A stretch of 64,000 nt of DNA from contig NC_014378.1 in assembly GCF_000144695.1 (NCBI RefSeq), positions 656,781 to 720,780 of the forward strand. Reading direction: 5' to 3'. The DNA comes from Acetohalobium arabaticum DSM 5501. GTDB lineage: Bacteria > Bacillota > Halanaerobiia > Halobacteroidales > Acetohalobiaceae. Every line of letters begins with the position of its first letter. The stretch's first letter is position 1. Below are positions 8,252 to 18,237 of this stretch, piece after piece. The notes under the pieces are model-generated. The model saw nothing but the letters and a program-made list of their open reading frames with translations. It was not told the DNA's origin and did not search any database. Both the position numbers and the translations under genes were made by a program.

Positions 8252-9496
8252 ATGATCTTTAGATTATTATGTTTAATACGGGGGTATGTGATAGTTCAAA
8301 TTTCGGGCTATGGTAAGGAGAAGTTAATTAATTTTTTAATGCGTAGTGATTTTAGAGTTTGGAATGTGAAACATAAGAAAGATCATTTTGAAGCTAAATT
8401 GAAGATGAAGGATTTTAAACAAATTCGTCCTTATGTGAGGAGAGCAGACTGTAAGGTGCGGATTAAGTCTAAACACGGTCTGCCTTACTGGTTGAGAAAG
8501 TTAAAGGTTAGAAAGTCTTTATTGGTAGGTGTAGTAGTAGCGGTAATGATGCTTTATTTACTCTCTTCTTTTATCTGGTCAGTTGAGATTCACGGTTTAT
8601 CTGAACTTTCTGAAGAAAAAATAGTAAATTTATTAAAGGATTCTGGTTTTGAATATGGAATGTTAAAGCATACAGTAGATATTGAAGAACTGGAAAAGAA
8701 GATTGAATCCCATCGTAAGATAGCCTGGGCTGATATTGAGCTACAGGGAACTAAATTGGATGTTGAGATTGTAGAAAAAGTATTAGTTGAAGAAAAGGAT
8801 AGAACTGATAAAGTAGTTGATGTAGTAGCTAAAAAAACAGGTTTGATTGAGGAAATTATTGTTTTAAAGGGAAAACCGGTAGTTAAAGAAGGGGAATTAG
8901 TACAGGCAGGAGAAAGATTAATCAGTGGAACGAGAAAGTATTATCCACAGGTTCCACAGCAAGAAGAATTATCTACCGAAGAGAAGGAGGAGTTGGAACC
9001 GAAGATAGAAAAGATGGCAGCCGATGGAATAGTTAAGGCTAAGGTATGGTACAGGAGCTATGCTGAAGCTAAGCTAGTTGATTATTATCAACAGGAAACT
9101 GCTGAGGTATTAGATAGTATTAGTGTTAGGTATAATAATTCTGAGTTCAATGTTTATGGACCGGATAAGCCTCCTTTTGCCCAGTTCAAGATTGAAATAG
9201 CGGTTAAATCTTTACCGTCATGGAGGAATATTGATTTTCCTATCGAATTAATTAGAAGGAGATATATTAAAGTCAAAGATTTTAAGGAAAGATTGAGTTT
9301 AGCTGAAGCAAAAGAACTGGCTAAGAAAAGAGCATTGGAGAAAGTACTGGATAGGGTCAGTGAAGATGCAGAGATAATTAATAAAAAGTTTGAGATAATA
9401 TCTGAGAACCAAAAAGTGAATAATATAGTTAGAATTAAAGCATTAATTACAACTAAAGAGGATATTGCATTACAAAAAGTAAAAACTGTTCAGTAG
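8252..9496 (+). CDS. yqfD: sporulation protein YqfD
   Basis: A 414-aa YqfD protein. The N-terminal 90 residues carry RGYVIVQISG and a Cys-containing RADCKVRIKSKHGLPYW block, followed by one membrane helix (LLVGVVVAVMMLYLLSSFIW) and a large outer domain with VEIHGL and a stage IV-like fold. The gene is coupled to yqfC and precedes phoH, the classical order. An in-frame GTG at 8243 abuts the AAAGGAAG site; the ATG at 8252 has better spacing and was chosen. Confidence 0.9.
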   Translation: MIFRLLCLIRGYVIVQISGYGKEKLINFLMRSDFRVWNVKHKKDHFEAKLKMKDFKQIRPYVRRADCKVRIKSKHGLPYWLRKLKVRKSLLVGVVVAVMMLYLLSSFIWSVEIHGLSELSEEKIVNLLKDSGFEYGMLKHTVDIEELEKKIESHRKIAWADIELQGTKLDVEIVEKVLVEEKDRTDKVVDVVAKKTGLIEEIIVLKGKPVVKEGELVQAGERLISGTRKYYPQVPQQEELSTEEKEELEPKIEKMAADGIVKAKVWYRSYAEAKLVDYYQQETAEVLDSISVRYNNSEFNVYGPDKPPFAQFKIEIAVKSLPSWRNIDFPIELIRRRYIKVKDFKERLSLAEAKELAKKRALEKVLDRVSEDAEIINKKFEIISENQKVNNIVRIKALITTKEDIALQKVKTVQ

Positions 9497-9505
9497 GAGG
9501 TTAGG

Positions 9506-10453
9506 TTGGAATTGGATCAAGAAAAGATAGTACTACCTACTAATGAAGTAGCGAAGAAGATATTTGGACAACATGATCAGAATTTAAAATTGATTGAAGA
9601 AGAATTTGGGGTTGATGTTTTTGCTCGAGGTAACCAAGTACAAGTAGAAGGCGATAAAAGAGATGTTAAAAAAGTAGTTAAATTATTTGAAGAGTTAAAT
9701 AAGATTACGGGTAAGAACCATACGTTGGACCAACAGGAAATGGAGTATGCAATTGAATTAGCTGTTGAAGATAAATTTGATTTAGAAGAGGTTTATTCTG
9801 ATGTAGTTCAGGTTACTTATCAAGGGGAGAAGATAAAGCCTAAAACTTTAGGCCAGAAGATATATATCGATGCTATTCGCAACCATGATATTGTTTTTGG
9901 AATTGGACCAGCGGGCACCGGTAAGACTTATCTAGCAGTAGTAATGGCTGTTAATGCTTTGATGACTAATCAGGTAAGTAGAATTGTATTAACTAGACCT
10001 GCTATTGAGGCAGGAGAGAATCTCGGTTTTCTGCCTGGAGATTTACAGGAGAAGGTAGATCCTTATCTTAGGCCGTTGTATGATAGTCTGTATGATGTTT
10101 TGGGCACACAGAAAGTAACTGAACTTCTAGAACAGGATATTATAGAGATTGCTCCTTTAGCTTATATGCGGGGCAGAACGCTGAAGAATTCTTTTGTTAT
10201 TTTGGATGAGGCCCAGAATACAACTTCAGCCCAGATGAAGATGTTTTTAACTAGGTTAGGAGTTAATTCAAAGGCTGTAATCAACGGGGATATTACGCAG
10301 GTTGATCTGCCTAGCCATAATGCTTCTGGTCTAGCAGAAGTACGTACAACTTTAAAGGATATTGAAGGAATTGAATTTGTATATTTGACTAATAAAGATG
10401 TAGTGCGGCACCGGTTGGTAAAGGAGATTATTGATGCGTATGAAACCCCATAG
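9506..10453 (+). CDS. phoH: PhoH family ATPase
   Basis: A 315-aa PhoH-like P-loop NTPase. An N-terminal KH-like segment is followed by the ATPase domain with Walker A GPAGTGKTYLA at about residue 135 and Walker B FVILDEAQNTT at about 230; VINGDITQVDLP and GSGLAE-like text (NASGLAEV) close the core. The family is linked to RNA metabolism, alongside YbeY and Era. The TTG start lies 5 bases after GGAGG. It sits between yqfD and pgpH. Confidence 0.92.
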   Translation: MELDQEKIVLPTNEVAKKIFGQHDQNLKLIEEEFGVDVFARGNQVQVEGDKRDVKKVVKLFEELNKITGKNHTLDQQEMEYAIELAVEDKFDLEEVYSDVVQVTYQGEKIKPKTLGQKIYIDAIRNHDIVFGIGPAGTGKTYLAVVMAVNALMTNQVSRIVLTRPAIEAGENLGFLPGDLQEKVDPYLRPLYDSLYDVLGTQKVTELLEQDIIEIAPLAYMRGRTLKNSFVILDEAQNTTSAQMKMFLTRLGVNSKAVINGDITQVDLPSHNASGLAEVRTTLKDIEGIEFVYLTNKDVVRHRLVKEIIDAYETP

Positions 10454-10465
10454 GGAGTGTAGCTA

Positions 10466-12670
10466 ATGGGTTTGTTAGATGAATTTAAGGATAAGATCGA
10501 ATCTGATGAATTACAGTTTACTCAGAATTCTACTGTTAGAAATTGGACCTGGGGAATTGTAGTTTTTCTTGTTTTAACTTTAATTTTAACGATAGATTTT
10601 ATTCCTAATCAAGTTAATTTGGAAGTAGGACAAGTCAGTCCTAAAGATGTAGTTGCTCCTAAGACGATTGAATATGTTGATAAAGAGAAGACGGAAGAAC
10701 TAAAGCAGAAGGCTGCCCAATCTGTTTCGAAGGTGTATATTGAGAAAGGGAATGTAATTAATAAAGTTCAGATTGAACTGAGCAATTTATTTCAGGTTGT
10801 TAGAAAGTATAATGATATTATTGCTGAGTCAAATAAGAATGAGGAAAATAAACAGAATAATGATGAAGAAACAGAAACCAGCAGTCAGAAGTTATCGAAA
10901 ACTAAGAAGATAAAACAGATTAAAGAAGAAATCGAAATAGATGTTTCTGATCAGGTGATCGGCCGCCTTTTGGAAGTTGATCGGAATACATTTGATTATA
11001 TCGAAGAAAAGACAAATAATATTGTAATTAAGTATGTAAAGCGCGGAATTAAAAGTGATGTTTTGAATGAGATTAGAGAGCAGATGAAGGCTGATGTGGA
11101 GTCGCTTTCGGCAAGTAGCCAGTATAAGTATGTTATTCAGGAATTAGTTCAGCAGGTGATTAGGCCTAATTTAATTCTAAATCAGGAAGAGACAGCCAAA
11201 CGCAGGCAACAGGCCCGGAAATCGGTAAAGCCGGTTACAAAAAGGATTCAGAAGGGCGAAATAATTATTCGCCATGGAAAAGTAGTTACTGAAGAGGATA
11301 TTAAGGTCTTAACAGAACTGGGATTGCGCCATAAGCAGATTAATTTCTTTGCGATTATAGGTTTGACTTTGACAGTAGCTACCTTTGTTATTATGTTTGT
11401 TGTTTATCTATTGCAGCATCAATCTAAAGCAGTAGATGATGAGGGAGTAGTAGCTTTATTAGGTATTCTACCGATTTTAACTCTGCTTTTAGCTAAAATT
11501 ATGACCTTTTTTCCGATTGATAGACAGAGTTATTTAGTACCGGTAGCTGCCATGTCAATGCTGCTTACTGTATTGACTAATTATAACCTGGCTATTATGA
11601 TAACAGTATTTGTAAGTTTCCTGGTTAGTTTAGTAACAGGAGGCGGTATATCAGGAGCGGCTGTTGGGGTAGTTGGTGGTTTAGCAGGAATCTACAGCGT
11701 TTCTAAGGTTAGTCAGCGTTCGGATTTGGTGCGGGCTGGATTCTACGTCAGCGGAGCCAGTGTAATGATGATTTTAGCTTTTGAGTTAAGCACTTCGCCG
11801 TTTAATCTATTGCATATATTGGAAATGATAGTCTGGGGGATCCTAAATGGAGTGTTAGCAGCAGTAATTACTAATGGATTTCTGCCTTATCTGGAGAATA
11901 CTTTTGGAATTACTTCGGCTGTTAAGCTGCTAGAGCTTTCTAATCCAAATCAGCCGCTGTTAAAGAAGTTATTGGTAGAAGCACCGGGAACCTACCATCA
12001 TAGTGTAATTGTAGGTAATTTAGCCGAGGCAGCAGCAGATGAAGTAGGAGCTGATTCTTTATTTGTTCGAGTAGGTTCTTACTATCATGATATCGGCAAG
12101 ATTAAACGGCCGTATTTCTTTACTGAAAATCAGTTAGGTGATGAGAATCCACATGATAAATTATCGCCGACGCTGAGTACATTAATTATTACTTCCCATG
12201 TGAAGGATGGGATCGAACTGGCTAAGAAGTATAGACTACCGACAAAAGTGATTGATATCATAAAACAGCATCATGGAACCAGCTTGATTTCTTTCTTTTA
12301 TCAAGAGGCCTGTCATGATGAGAAGTATGATAATATAGATGAGAAAGAATTTAGATATAATGGTCCTAAACCGCAGACTAAAGAAGCAGCTTTAATTATG
12401 CTGGCTGATATAGTAGAAGCGGCAACAAGATCGAAAGCGGAGGTGCAGAGTAATCCTGATAAATTAGAAGCATTAGTAAGAGGCTTAATTAGAAATAAAC
12501 TGGATGATGGTGAGTTAGATGAATCGGACTTAACTCTTAAAGATTTAGATAAAATAGCTACTACTTTTGTTAAAGTATTAACAGGAATCTTCCATAGTCG
12601 AGTGGAATATCCCGATAATTTAGCTGAAGAGATTAAGGAGGAGAAGAATTTAAATGGAGGTTCAGATTAA
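10466..12670 (+). CDS. pgpH: 7TM-HD c-di-AMP phosphodiesterase PgpH
   Basis: A 734-aa protein of the 7TMR-HD family (YqfF). A single helix near residues 25-45 leads into a large extracellular 7TMR-HDED domain, then about seven membrane helices (residues 290-480), then a cytoplasmic HD domain with HHSVIVGNLAEAA and YYHDIGKIKRP. In Listeria PgpH hydrolyses c-di-AMP. The extracellular domain contains a Glu/Gln/Lys-rich insertion around residues 120-150. The 3-prime end overlaps ybeY by 17 bases. Confidence 0.92.
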   Translation: MGLLDEFKDKIESDELQFTQNSTVRNWTWGIVVFLVLTLILTIDFIPNQVNLEVGQVSPKDVVAPKTIEYVDKEKTEELKQKAAQSVSKVYIEKGNVINKVQIELSNLFQVVRKYNDIIAESNKNEENKQNNDEETETSSQKLSKTKKIKQIKEEIEIDVSDQVIGRLLEVDRNTFDYIEEKTNNIVIKYVKRGIKSDVLNEIREQMKADVESLSASSQYKYVIQELVQQVIRPNLILNQEETAKRRQQARKSVKPVTKRIQKGEIIIRHGKVVTEEDIKVLTELGLRHKQINFFAIIGLTLTVATFVIMFVVYLLQHQSKAVDDEGVVALLGILPILTLLLAKIMTFFPIDRQSYLVPVAAMSMLLTVLTNYNLAIMITVFVSFLVSLVTGGGISGAAVGVVGGLAGIYSVSKVSQRSDLVRAGFYVSGASVMMILAFELSTSPFNLLHILEMIVWGILNGVLAAVITNGFLPYLENTFGITSAVKLLELSNPNQPLLKKLLVEAPGTYHHSVIVGNLAEAAADEVGADSLFVRVGSYYHDIGKIKRPYFFTENQLGDENPHDKLSPTLSTLIITSHVKDGIELAKKYRLPTKVIDIIKQHHGTSLISFFYQEACHDEKYDNIDEKEFRYNGPKPQTKEAALIMLADIVEAATRSKAEVQSNPDKLEALVRGLIRNKLDDGELDESDLTLKDLDKIATTFVKVLTGIFHSRVEYPDNLAEEIKEEKNLNGGSD

Positions 12671-13079
12671 TAATCTACAGGATAAAATAGAGATTAATGA
12701 TGGAGTAAGGGAGTTAATAACTGAAGTGGTTAGGGAAGTAGAGAAGAGTGAAGGAGTTAAGGCGCGAGAAGTCAGCATTGCCTTAGTAGATAATGAATAT
12801 ATTAAAGAGTTGAATGCTGAATACCGTGGATTAGATGAACCGACGGATGTTTTATCATTTCCATTAGGAGAAGAGATGTTAGGTGATATTATTATTTCAT
12901 TAGAGCGGGCTGAGAGCCAGGCTGAAGAGTATAATCATTCGTTGGATAGAGAAATGGGCTTTCTAACTGTCCACGGCATGCTCCACCTTTTAGGCTATGA
13001 CCATAAGGAAGAGGAAGCCAAAGAAGAGATGAGGAATAGAGAAGAGAAAGTATTAAACAAGCTTGATTTAGAAAGATAA
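12654..13079 (+). CDS. ybeY: endoribonuclease / rRNA maturation factor YbeY
   Basis: A 141-aa YbeY protein with the zinc motif HGMLHLLGYDH (HxxxHxxGxDH) at about residue 108 and the upstream LNAEYRGLDEPTDVLSFPL block. It acts in 16S rRNA 3-prime processing and late 70S quality control. The ATG at 12654 lies 10 bases after AAGGAGG inside the pgpH tail. It lies upstream of corC and era as in many Firmicutes. Confidence 0.95.
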   Translation: MEVQINNLQDKIEINDGVRELITEVVREVEKSEGVKAREVSIALVDNEYIKELNAEYRGLDEPTDVLSFPLGEEMLGDIIISLERAESQAEEYNHSLDREMGFLTVHGMLHLLGYDHKEEEAKEEMRNREEKVLNKLDLER

Positions 13080-13108
13080 TAGGGGGTTAAATTTAGAGGA
13101 GGACTGAG

Positions 13109-14395
13109 ATGGGGAATTTAACATCTATCTTAGAACTAGTAATGTTAGGATTTTTATTTATTCTGTCAGGCTTTTTCTCTGGTTCAGAGACGGCTTTGAT
13201 GTCAGTTAATAGAGTTAAGATAAGACATTTAGCCCAAGAGGATGATTCTAAGGCTAAAATTGTAGATAAATTATTAGGGCAGCCAAATAAGTTATTGACT
13301 ACCATTTTAGTAGGCAATAATCTAGTTAATGTTGCTGCTTCTTCGATTGCTACTGCTTTGGCTATTGAAATTTTTGGGACTAAAGGAGTAGGAATTGCTA
13401 CTGCTGGAGTAACACTTTTTATTTTAGTCTTTGGTGAGATTACGCCTAAATCGTTTGCTACTCAGAATGCTGAACTGGCATCTAAGTGGGTAGCAGGCTA
13501 TATTCGGATCTTTTCTTATCTATTCTTTCCTTTTATTAAGGTTTTAACCTTTGTAACTAACTTTATTATTAAGGCTTTAGGCGGTCAGCCGCAGAAGAAT
13601 GAACCGTTTGTTACCGAAGAAGAGATTAAAAAGTTCGTTACTGTAGGAGAGAAAGAGGGCGTTATTGAATCTGATGAAAAAGAGATGATTAATAGCATTT
13701 TTGATTTTGATGATACGTTAGTTAAAGAGATTATGATTCCCCGGATAGATATGGTCTGTGTTGATATTGAGACTTCAATTGATGATTTAGTGGAGCTTAT
13801 TATTGATTTGGGTTATTCCAGAATTCCGGTGTATAATGATACAGTGGATAATATAGTTGGAATTCTTTATGCTAAGGATCTGTTGACCTTTTTGAATACT
13901 GAAGAACCGACGGAGTTAAGAAAGATTATGCGACCGGCTTACTATGTACCGGAGACTAAAGAAGTAGATACGCTGCTTACTGAGCTGAGAAAAGAGAGAA
14001 TTCATATGGCTATTGTACTGGATGAATATGGAGGGACTGCTGGATTAATAACAATTGAGGATCTTTTAGAAGAGATAGTCGGTGATATTCAGGATGAGTA
14101 TGATGAGGAGGAAAACTTAATTGAGGTTATTTCAGATGATGAGATTCTAGTAGATGCTAGAATTGATATTGATGAAGTTAATGAAGTGCTTAATATACAT
14201 CTACCGGAAGAAGATTATGAAACTGTCGGTGGATTTATTCTCAGTACTTTAGGTTATGTTCCGGAAACTGGCGAAGAATTGGAGTTTGAGAATCTAAAAT
14301 TAATTATTGAAGAGACGATTCAGCGTAGAATTTCTGAAGTAAGAATCAAAACCAAAGTAGAAGAGGAAGCTCCAGAATCAGAAAAACAAGATTGA
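13109..14395 (+). CDS. HlyC/CorC-type CBS domain transporter (CNNM/DUF21)
   Basis: A 428-aa protein. Four membrane helices form the DUF21/CNNM domain (FFSGSETALMSVNRVKI, VFGEITPKSFA). Two CBS domains follow (MIPRIDMVCVD, VVDEYGGTAGLITIEDLLEEI-like text read as VLDEYGGTAGL), then the CorC_HlyC C-terminal domain. The family exports Mg2+ or related divalent ions. AGGAGG precedes the ATG by 7 bases. MgtE for Mg2+ entry is encoded a few genes downstream. Confidence 0.92.
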   Translation: MGNLTSILELVMLGFLFILSGFFSGSETALMSVNRVKIRHLAQEDDSKAKIVDKLLGQPNKLLTTILVGNNLVNVAASSIATALAIEIFGTKGVGIATAGVTLFILVFGEITPKSFATQNAELASKWVAGYIRIFSYLFFPFIKVLTFVTNFIIKALGGQPQKNEPFVTEEEIKKFVTVGEKEGVIESDEKEMINSIFDFDDTLVKEIMIPRIDMVCVDIETSIDDLVELIIDLGYSRIPVYNDTVDNIVGILYAKDLLTFLNTEEPTELRKIMRPAYYVPETKEVDTLLTELRKERIHMAIVLDEYGGTAGLITIEDLLEEIVGDIQDEYDEEENLIEVISDDEILVDARIDIDEVNEVLNIHLPEEDYETVGGFILSTLGYVPETGEELEFENLKLIIEETIQRRISEVRIKTKVEEEAPESEKQD

Positions 14396-14429
14396 TGGGT
14401 GTCTGTTGTAAAGTGGAGGCGAAAGGATA

Positions 14430-15047
14430 ATGCTAAAAAATCTGCGTAATTATCTAATTACTGGATTGATAATTCTCCTACCTCTAGTAGTAACTATTTA
14501 TATAGTAACCGTAATCTTTAGTGCAGTAGATGGGTTTTTAAGGCCGGTAATCGAGCTAGTAATCGGTAGATCGGTTTATGGTTTAGGCTTTATATTGACT
14601 TTAGCTGTAATTTTAGGAGTAGGGATTATTGGTACTAATGTTTTAGGTAAACGGCTTATAGAAGTAGGAGAGAAGTTTTTAACTAAAATTCCTTTAGTTA
14701 AGAATATTTATGTAACAGTCCAGCAGATAATCAATGCTTTATTTTTGAAGAATAAGACTGCCTTTAGAAAGGTAGTAGTGATTGAATATCCGCGTAAGGG
14801 ATTATACCAGTTGGGGTTTTTAACCAGTGATGGGGTAGGAGAAGTCCAGCAGAAGACTGACGCAGAAGTTGTTAATGTCTTTGTGCCGACTACTCCTAAT
14901 CCTACTTCTGGAAAGCTGGTCTTAGTGCCTCATAAAGAGATTACATATTTGGATATGACAGTTGAAGAAGGATTGAAGTTTATCATTTCTGGCGGAACAG
15001 TAGTTCCCAAAAAGAATGATATTAATCTGTTAAATAGTAAAGACTAA
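14430..15047 (+). CDS. DUF502 family membrane protein
   Basis: A 205-aa DUF502 protein: two membrane helices (LITGLIILLPLVVTIYIV and YGLGFILTLAVILGVGIIG), then a soluble domain with KIPLVKNIYVTVQQI, VVVIEYPRKGLYQLGFLT and VFVPTTPNPTSGKLVLVP. These are the conserved family blocks. The function is unknown in bacteria; plant relatives (COV) act in membrane trafficking. It is part of the corC-cdd run. Confidence 0.92.
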   Translation: MLKNLRNYLITGLIILLPLVVTIYIVTVIFSAVDGFLRPVIELVIGRSVYGLGFILTLAVILGVGIIGTNVLGKRLIEVGEKFLTKIPLVKNIYVTVQQIINALFLKNKTAFRKVVVIEYPRKGLYQLGFLTSDGVGEVQQKTDAEVVNVFVPTTPNPTSGKLVLVPHKEITYLDMTVEEGLKFIISGGTVVPKKNDINLLNSKD

Positions 15048-15072
15048 AGAAAAGATAGGAAGGTGCAAAATT

Positions 15073-15480
15073 ATGGAAGATAAGCTGCAGGACAAGTTAA
15101 TCAAAGCAGCTATTAATGCTCGTAAGAATGCCTATGTACCTTATTCGGAATTTGCTGTAGGTGCAGCTGTTTTAACTGAAGAAGGAAAGATTTATGGCGG
15201 TTGTAATATTGAGAATATCTCTTATAGCATGACTAATTGTGCTGAAAGGACGGCTATTTTTAAGGCGGTTTCTAATGAAGAAGATACAAAGATTAGAGCA
15301 ATTGCTATTGTAGCTGATACAAAACATCCCTGTGTTCCCTGTGGTGCCTGCCGGCAGGTAATGATTGAGTTTGGAGATCGGGACCTAGAGGTGATCATGG
15401 CTAATTTAGCCGGAGATACTTTAATTAAAGAACTGGATGAATTATTCTGGGGTAGTGTCAATGAGGAGATTTTAGGATAA
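15073..15480 (+). CDS. cdd: cytidine deaminase
   Basis: A 135-aa homotetrameric-type cytidine deaminase. The zinc site is complete: CAERTAIF (Cys and catalytic Glu) and PCVPCGACRQVM (two Cys). It also has YVPYSEFAVGAAV and the N-terminal GGCNIENISY block. It converts cytidine or deoxycytidine to uridine forms for pyrimidine salvage, matching deoC downstream. AGGAAGGTG lies before the ATG. Confidence 0.95.
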   Translation: MEDKLQDKLIKAAINARKNAYVPYSEFAVGAAVLTEEGKIYGGCNIENISYSMTNCAERTAIFKAVSNEEDTKIRAIAIVADTKHPCVPCGACRQVMIEFGDRDLEVIMANLAGDTLIKELDELFWGSVNEEILG

Positions 15481-15482
15481 AC

Positions 15483-15938
15483 ATGGATTATGAAATTAGA
15501 GTAATAACAGAGTATAGTCAACAACTTTTGGATGAATTGATTCAAATAGAAGTTGATGCTTTCGGTCGGGGTGGCTTGAATAAATGGCATTTAGTACCGA
15601 TGATTAACCACGGTCGGGTTTTTGTAATCTATAATAAAGATAAACCGGTAGGTTTAGCTGAGGTGCTGCGTGATTTTGAGGATTCTGAACTGGTTTATCT
15701 ATTTGGCCTTTCGATTCGCAGAGAGTATAGAAATCAGGGGTTGGGAAGTAAGCTGTTGGAATATATTCTCCAGCAGCTGAGAGAAGAAGGATTTGATAAA
15801 CTGGAGCTTACTGTTGCCCCTGATAATCAATCCGCTTATAGTCTTTATAAAAGTAAGTTTGGATTTGAAAAAGAAGAATATAGACCAAAAGAATATGGTA
15901 GAGATGAACCTCGTTTTGTAATGAAAGTTGATTTATAA
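15483..15938 (+). CDS. GNAT family N-acetyltransferase
   Basis: A 151-aa GNAT protein with the acetyl-CoA motif A in FGLSIRREYRNQGLGSKLLEYIL (R/QxxGxG/A) and motif B ELTVAPDNQSAYSLYKSKFGF. The substrate is unknown. It starts two bases after the cdd stop and depends on a weak ribosome site (AGGAT), suggesting translational coupling to cdd. It fills the place often occupied by dgkA between cdd and era. Confidence 0.88.
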   Translation: MDYEIRVITEYSQQLLDELIQIEVDAFGRGGLNKWHLVPMINHGRVFVIYNKDKPVGLAEVLRDFEDSELVYLFGLSIRREYRNQGLGSKLLEYILQQLREEGFDKLELTVAPDNQSAYSLYKSKFGFEKEEYRPKEYGRDEPRFVMKVDL

Positions 15939-15959
15939 TAAATGGAGTGTGATGAAACC

Positions 15960-16862
15960 TTGAATAAAGAAGAAAACTTTAAATCAGGATTTGTTACAGT
16001 AATAGGTCAGCCTAATGTAGGAAAGTCTACTTTAATTAATCATTTAATCGGACAGAAGATAGCTATTACTACTCCTAAAAAACAGACAACTCGCAATAAG
16101 CTCCAATGTATTTTAACTCGTGATAACGCCCAGCTTATTTTTATTGATACGCCGGGAGTTCACCGGCCTAAGGATAAGATGGGGGAATATATGGTAGATA
16201 CTGCCTATAAAGCTTTAAAGAAAGTAGAGCTTATTTACTTTATGGTTGATGCCCAAAAAGGAATTACTGATTTAGAAAGAAAGATAAATAATCAGTTATC
16301 TGGGATACAGACACCTACGATTATAGTCTTAAATAAGATTGATCTTGTTTCTAAAGCTAAATTAAAGGATGTAATTGAGTCTTGCCGCCGGTTGGGTGAT
16401 TATGCCGAACTTATTCCTGTGTCAGCTGAAACCGGTGAGAATACTAATACATTAATAGATAAAAGTATTGAACTCTTACCTGATGGTCCTAAGTATTATC
16501 CAGAGGATATGGTTACTGATCAGATTGAACAGTTTGTGATTACAGAATTGATTAGAGAAAAGATTATGTACTTAACCAGAGAGGAAGTACCCCATTCTGT
16601 AGCTTTAGAAGTAGTTCAGATGGGTGAGAGGGAAAATAAGGATTTAATTGATGTTAATGTTAATATCTATGTGGAACGGGAGTCACAGAAAGGGATTATT
16701 ATCGGTAAAGGCGGCAAGAGGCTCAAAGAGATTGGAAGGAGAGCTAGAGAGGATATAGAAGCTCTGTTAGGAAGCCAGATCTATCTTGATCTATGGGTAA
16801 AAGTAAGGAAAGACTGGAGAGATAAGGAGGATGCCTTGAAGATGTTAGGCTATCGGGGGTGA
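15960..16862 (+). CDS. era: GTPase Era
   Basis: A 300-aa Era GTPase. G1 is GQPNVGKSTLINHL, G3 is DTPGVHRPKDKM, G4 is NKIDLV, and the C-terminal KH domain carries ERESQKGIIIGKGGKRLKEIG. It binds 16S rRNA and helps assemble the 30S subunit. An ATG at 15942 is in frame but lies on top of GGAGTG; the TTG at 15960 has a ribosome site at 15945-15950 and gives the family-typical N-terminus, so it was preferred. ybeY and phoH are nearby, as is usual. Confidence 0.94.
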   Translation: MNKEENFKSGFVTVIGQPNVGKSTLINHLIGQKIAITTPKKQTTRNKLQCILTRDNAQLIFIDTPGVHRPKDKMGEYMVDTAYKALKKVELIYFMVDAQKGITDLERKINNQLSGIQTPTIIVLNKIDLVSKAKLKDVIESCRRLGDYAELIPVSAETGENTNTLIDKSIELLPDGPKYYPEDMVTDQIEQFVITELIREKIMYLTREEVPHSVALEVVQMGERENKDLIDVNVNIYVERESQKGIIIGKGGKRLKEIGRRAREDIEALLGSQIYLDLWVKVRKDWRDKEDALKMLGYRG

Positions 16863-16870
16863 GGTAGACT

Positions 16871-18211
16871 GTGGAAGAGATGACAGCTGAAATCAAGAAG
16901 TTAATTGCTAGAGAAGATGAAGCTTTACTACAGCAGAAAGTAGATGAATTATATCCAGCAGACTTAGCGGAAGTATTAGTGGATACAACAGAAGAAGAGA
17001 CAGAAGTTTTAGTAGATTTAATTGAAGAAGAAAAATTGGCCCATATTCTAGCAGAAGTTGATTATGAAGTAGAGAAGAAGCTGCTTAAGTTCTTATCCAA
17101 TAATCGGTTAACCTATATTCTTGACGAAATGTATTCTGATGATGTAGTTGACTTATTAGGTGCGCTTAATATAGGTCAGACTAAAGAGTTTTTGACTCTG
17201 ATGAAGCAAGAGGAAGCAGAACAGATTCAGCATCTATTGGGTTATGATGAAGAGAGTGCCGGGGGTCGGATGACCACTGAATATATTGCTATGAAGCAGG
17301 ATAAAACTGTTGCTGAATCTATTCAGAAGCTGCGGGATATTGCTCCTGAGGCAGAGATGATCTATTATATCTATGTAGTAGATGAGAAACAGGAGCTTAC
17401 AGGTGTACTGTCGATGAGGGAATTGATTGCAGCTTCCCCGGAAAAGAAGGTCAAGGATATTATGCATGAACAGGTGATTACAGTAAATCTTAGTTTAGAC
17501 CAGGAGGAAGTTGCTCAGATAATATCTAAGTATGACCTATTGGCGGTACCTGTAGTTAATAGACAAGGACTTTTATTAGGAATTATTACTTTTGATGATA
17601 TTCTTGATGTTATAGAAGAAGAGGCTACCGAGGATATGCATAAGATGGCTGGAAATGTTGAGGTTGATGTTGAGCATGAAGGTGAAGTTATTAATGGAGT
17701 CATAAGGAGACTGCCCTGGCTGATTATTCTTCTGTTTGCCAGCTTATTATCGGCAAATGTACTTGAGTTTTTTGAAGATGTACTGAATACAGTTGTGATT
17801 TTAACCTTCTTTATGCCGACGTTAGCGGGTACAGGAGGAAATGCTGCTACTCAGTCTTTGGCAGTAGTTGTCCGTGGTTTAGCAATTGGAGATATAAAGT
17901 CAAAAGAGATTTTAGGGTATCTATGGAATGAACTGAAGGTAGGAGTTTTGATTGCTCTTTCCTGTGGATTGATTATTGGATTGGTAGCTTTTATCTGGCA
18001 GGGGAATTATATGTTAGGTACGGTTGTTGGCTTAGCAATGATAGGTAATATAATAACAGCAACTGTTATAGGTACAGCTATGCCTTTTATTATAAATTAT
18101 TTTGGAGCTGATCCTGCGGTGGCAGCAGGCCCTTTTATTACGACTTTAATAGATGTATTTGGCTATTTTATTTACTTTAGTCTTGCTAAATTATTTATAA
18201 ATTATTTATAA
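16871..18211 (+). CDS. mgtE: magnesium transporter MgtE
   Basis: A 446-aa MgtE. The N-terminal superhelical domain has DLAEVLVD and repeats, two CBS domains follow (residues about 135-255, LRELIAASP and LVVNRQGLL-like text read as VPVVNRQGLLLG), then the plug helix and five membrane helices with the pore signature MPTLAGTGGNAATQSLAVVVRGLA. The family forms a Mg2+-gated Mg2+ channel with the N and CBS domains as sensors. The GTG start has a GGGGTGAGG ribosome site. Confidence 0.94.
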   Translation: MEEMTAEIKKLIAREDEALLQQKVDELYPADLAEVLVDTTEEETEVLVDLIEEEKLAHILAEVDYEVEKKLLKFLSNNRLTYILDEMYSDDVVDLLGALNIGQTKEFLTLMKQEEAEQIQHLLGYDEESAGGRMTTEYIAMKQDKTVAESIQKLRDIAPEAEMIYYIYVVDEKQELTGVLSMRELIAASPEKKVKDIMHEQVITVNLSLDQEEVAQIISKYDLLAVPVVNRQGLLLGIITFDDILDVIEEEATEDMHKMAGNVEVDVEHEGEVINGVIRRLPWLIILLFASLLSANVLEFFEDVLNTVVILTFFMPTLAGTGGNAATQSLAVVVRGLAIGDIKSKEILGYLWNELKVGVLIALSCGLIIGLVAFIWQGNYMLGTVVGLAMIGNIITATVIGTAMPFIINYFGADPAVAAGPFITTLIDVFGYFIYFSLAKLFINYL

Positions 18212-18237
18212 AAGATTATGTGGGGGAGTGAATTAGA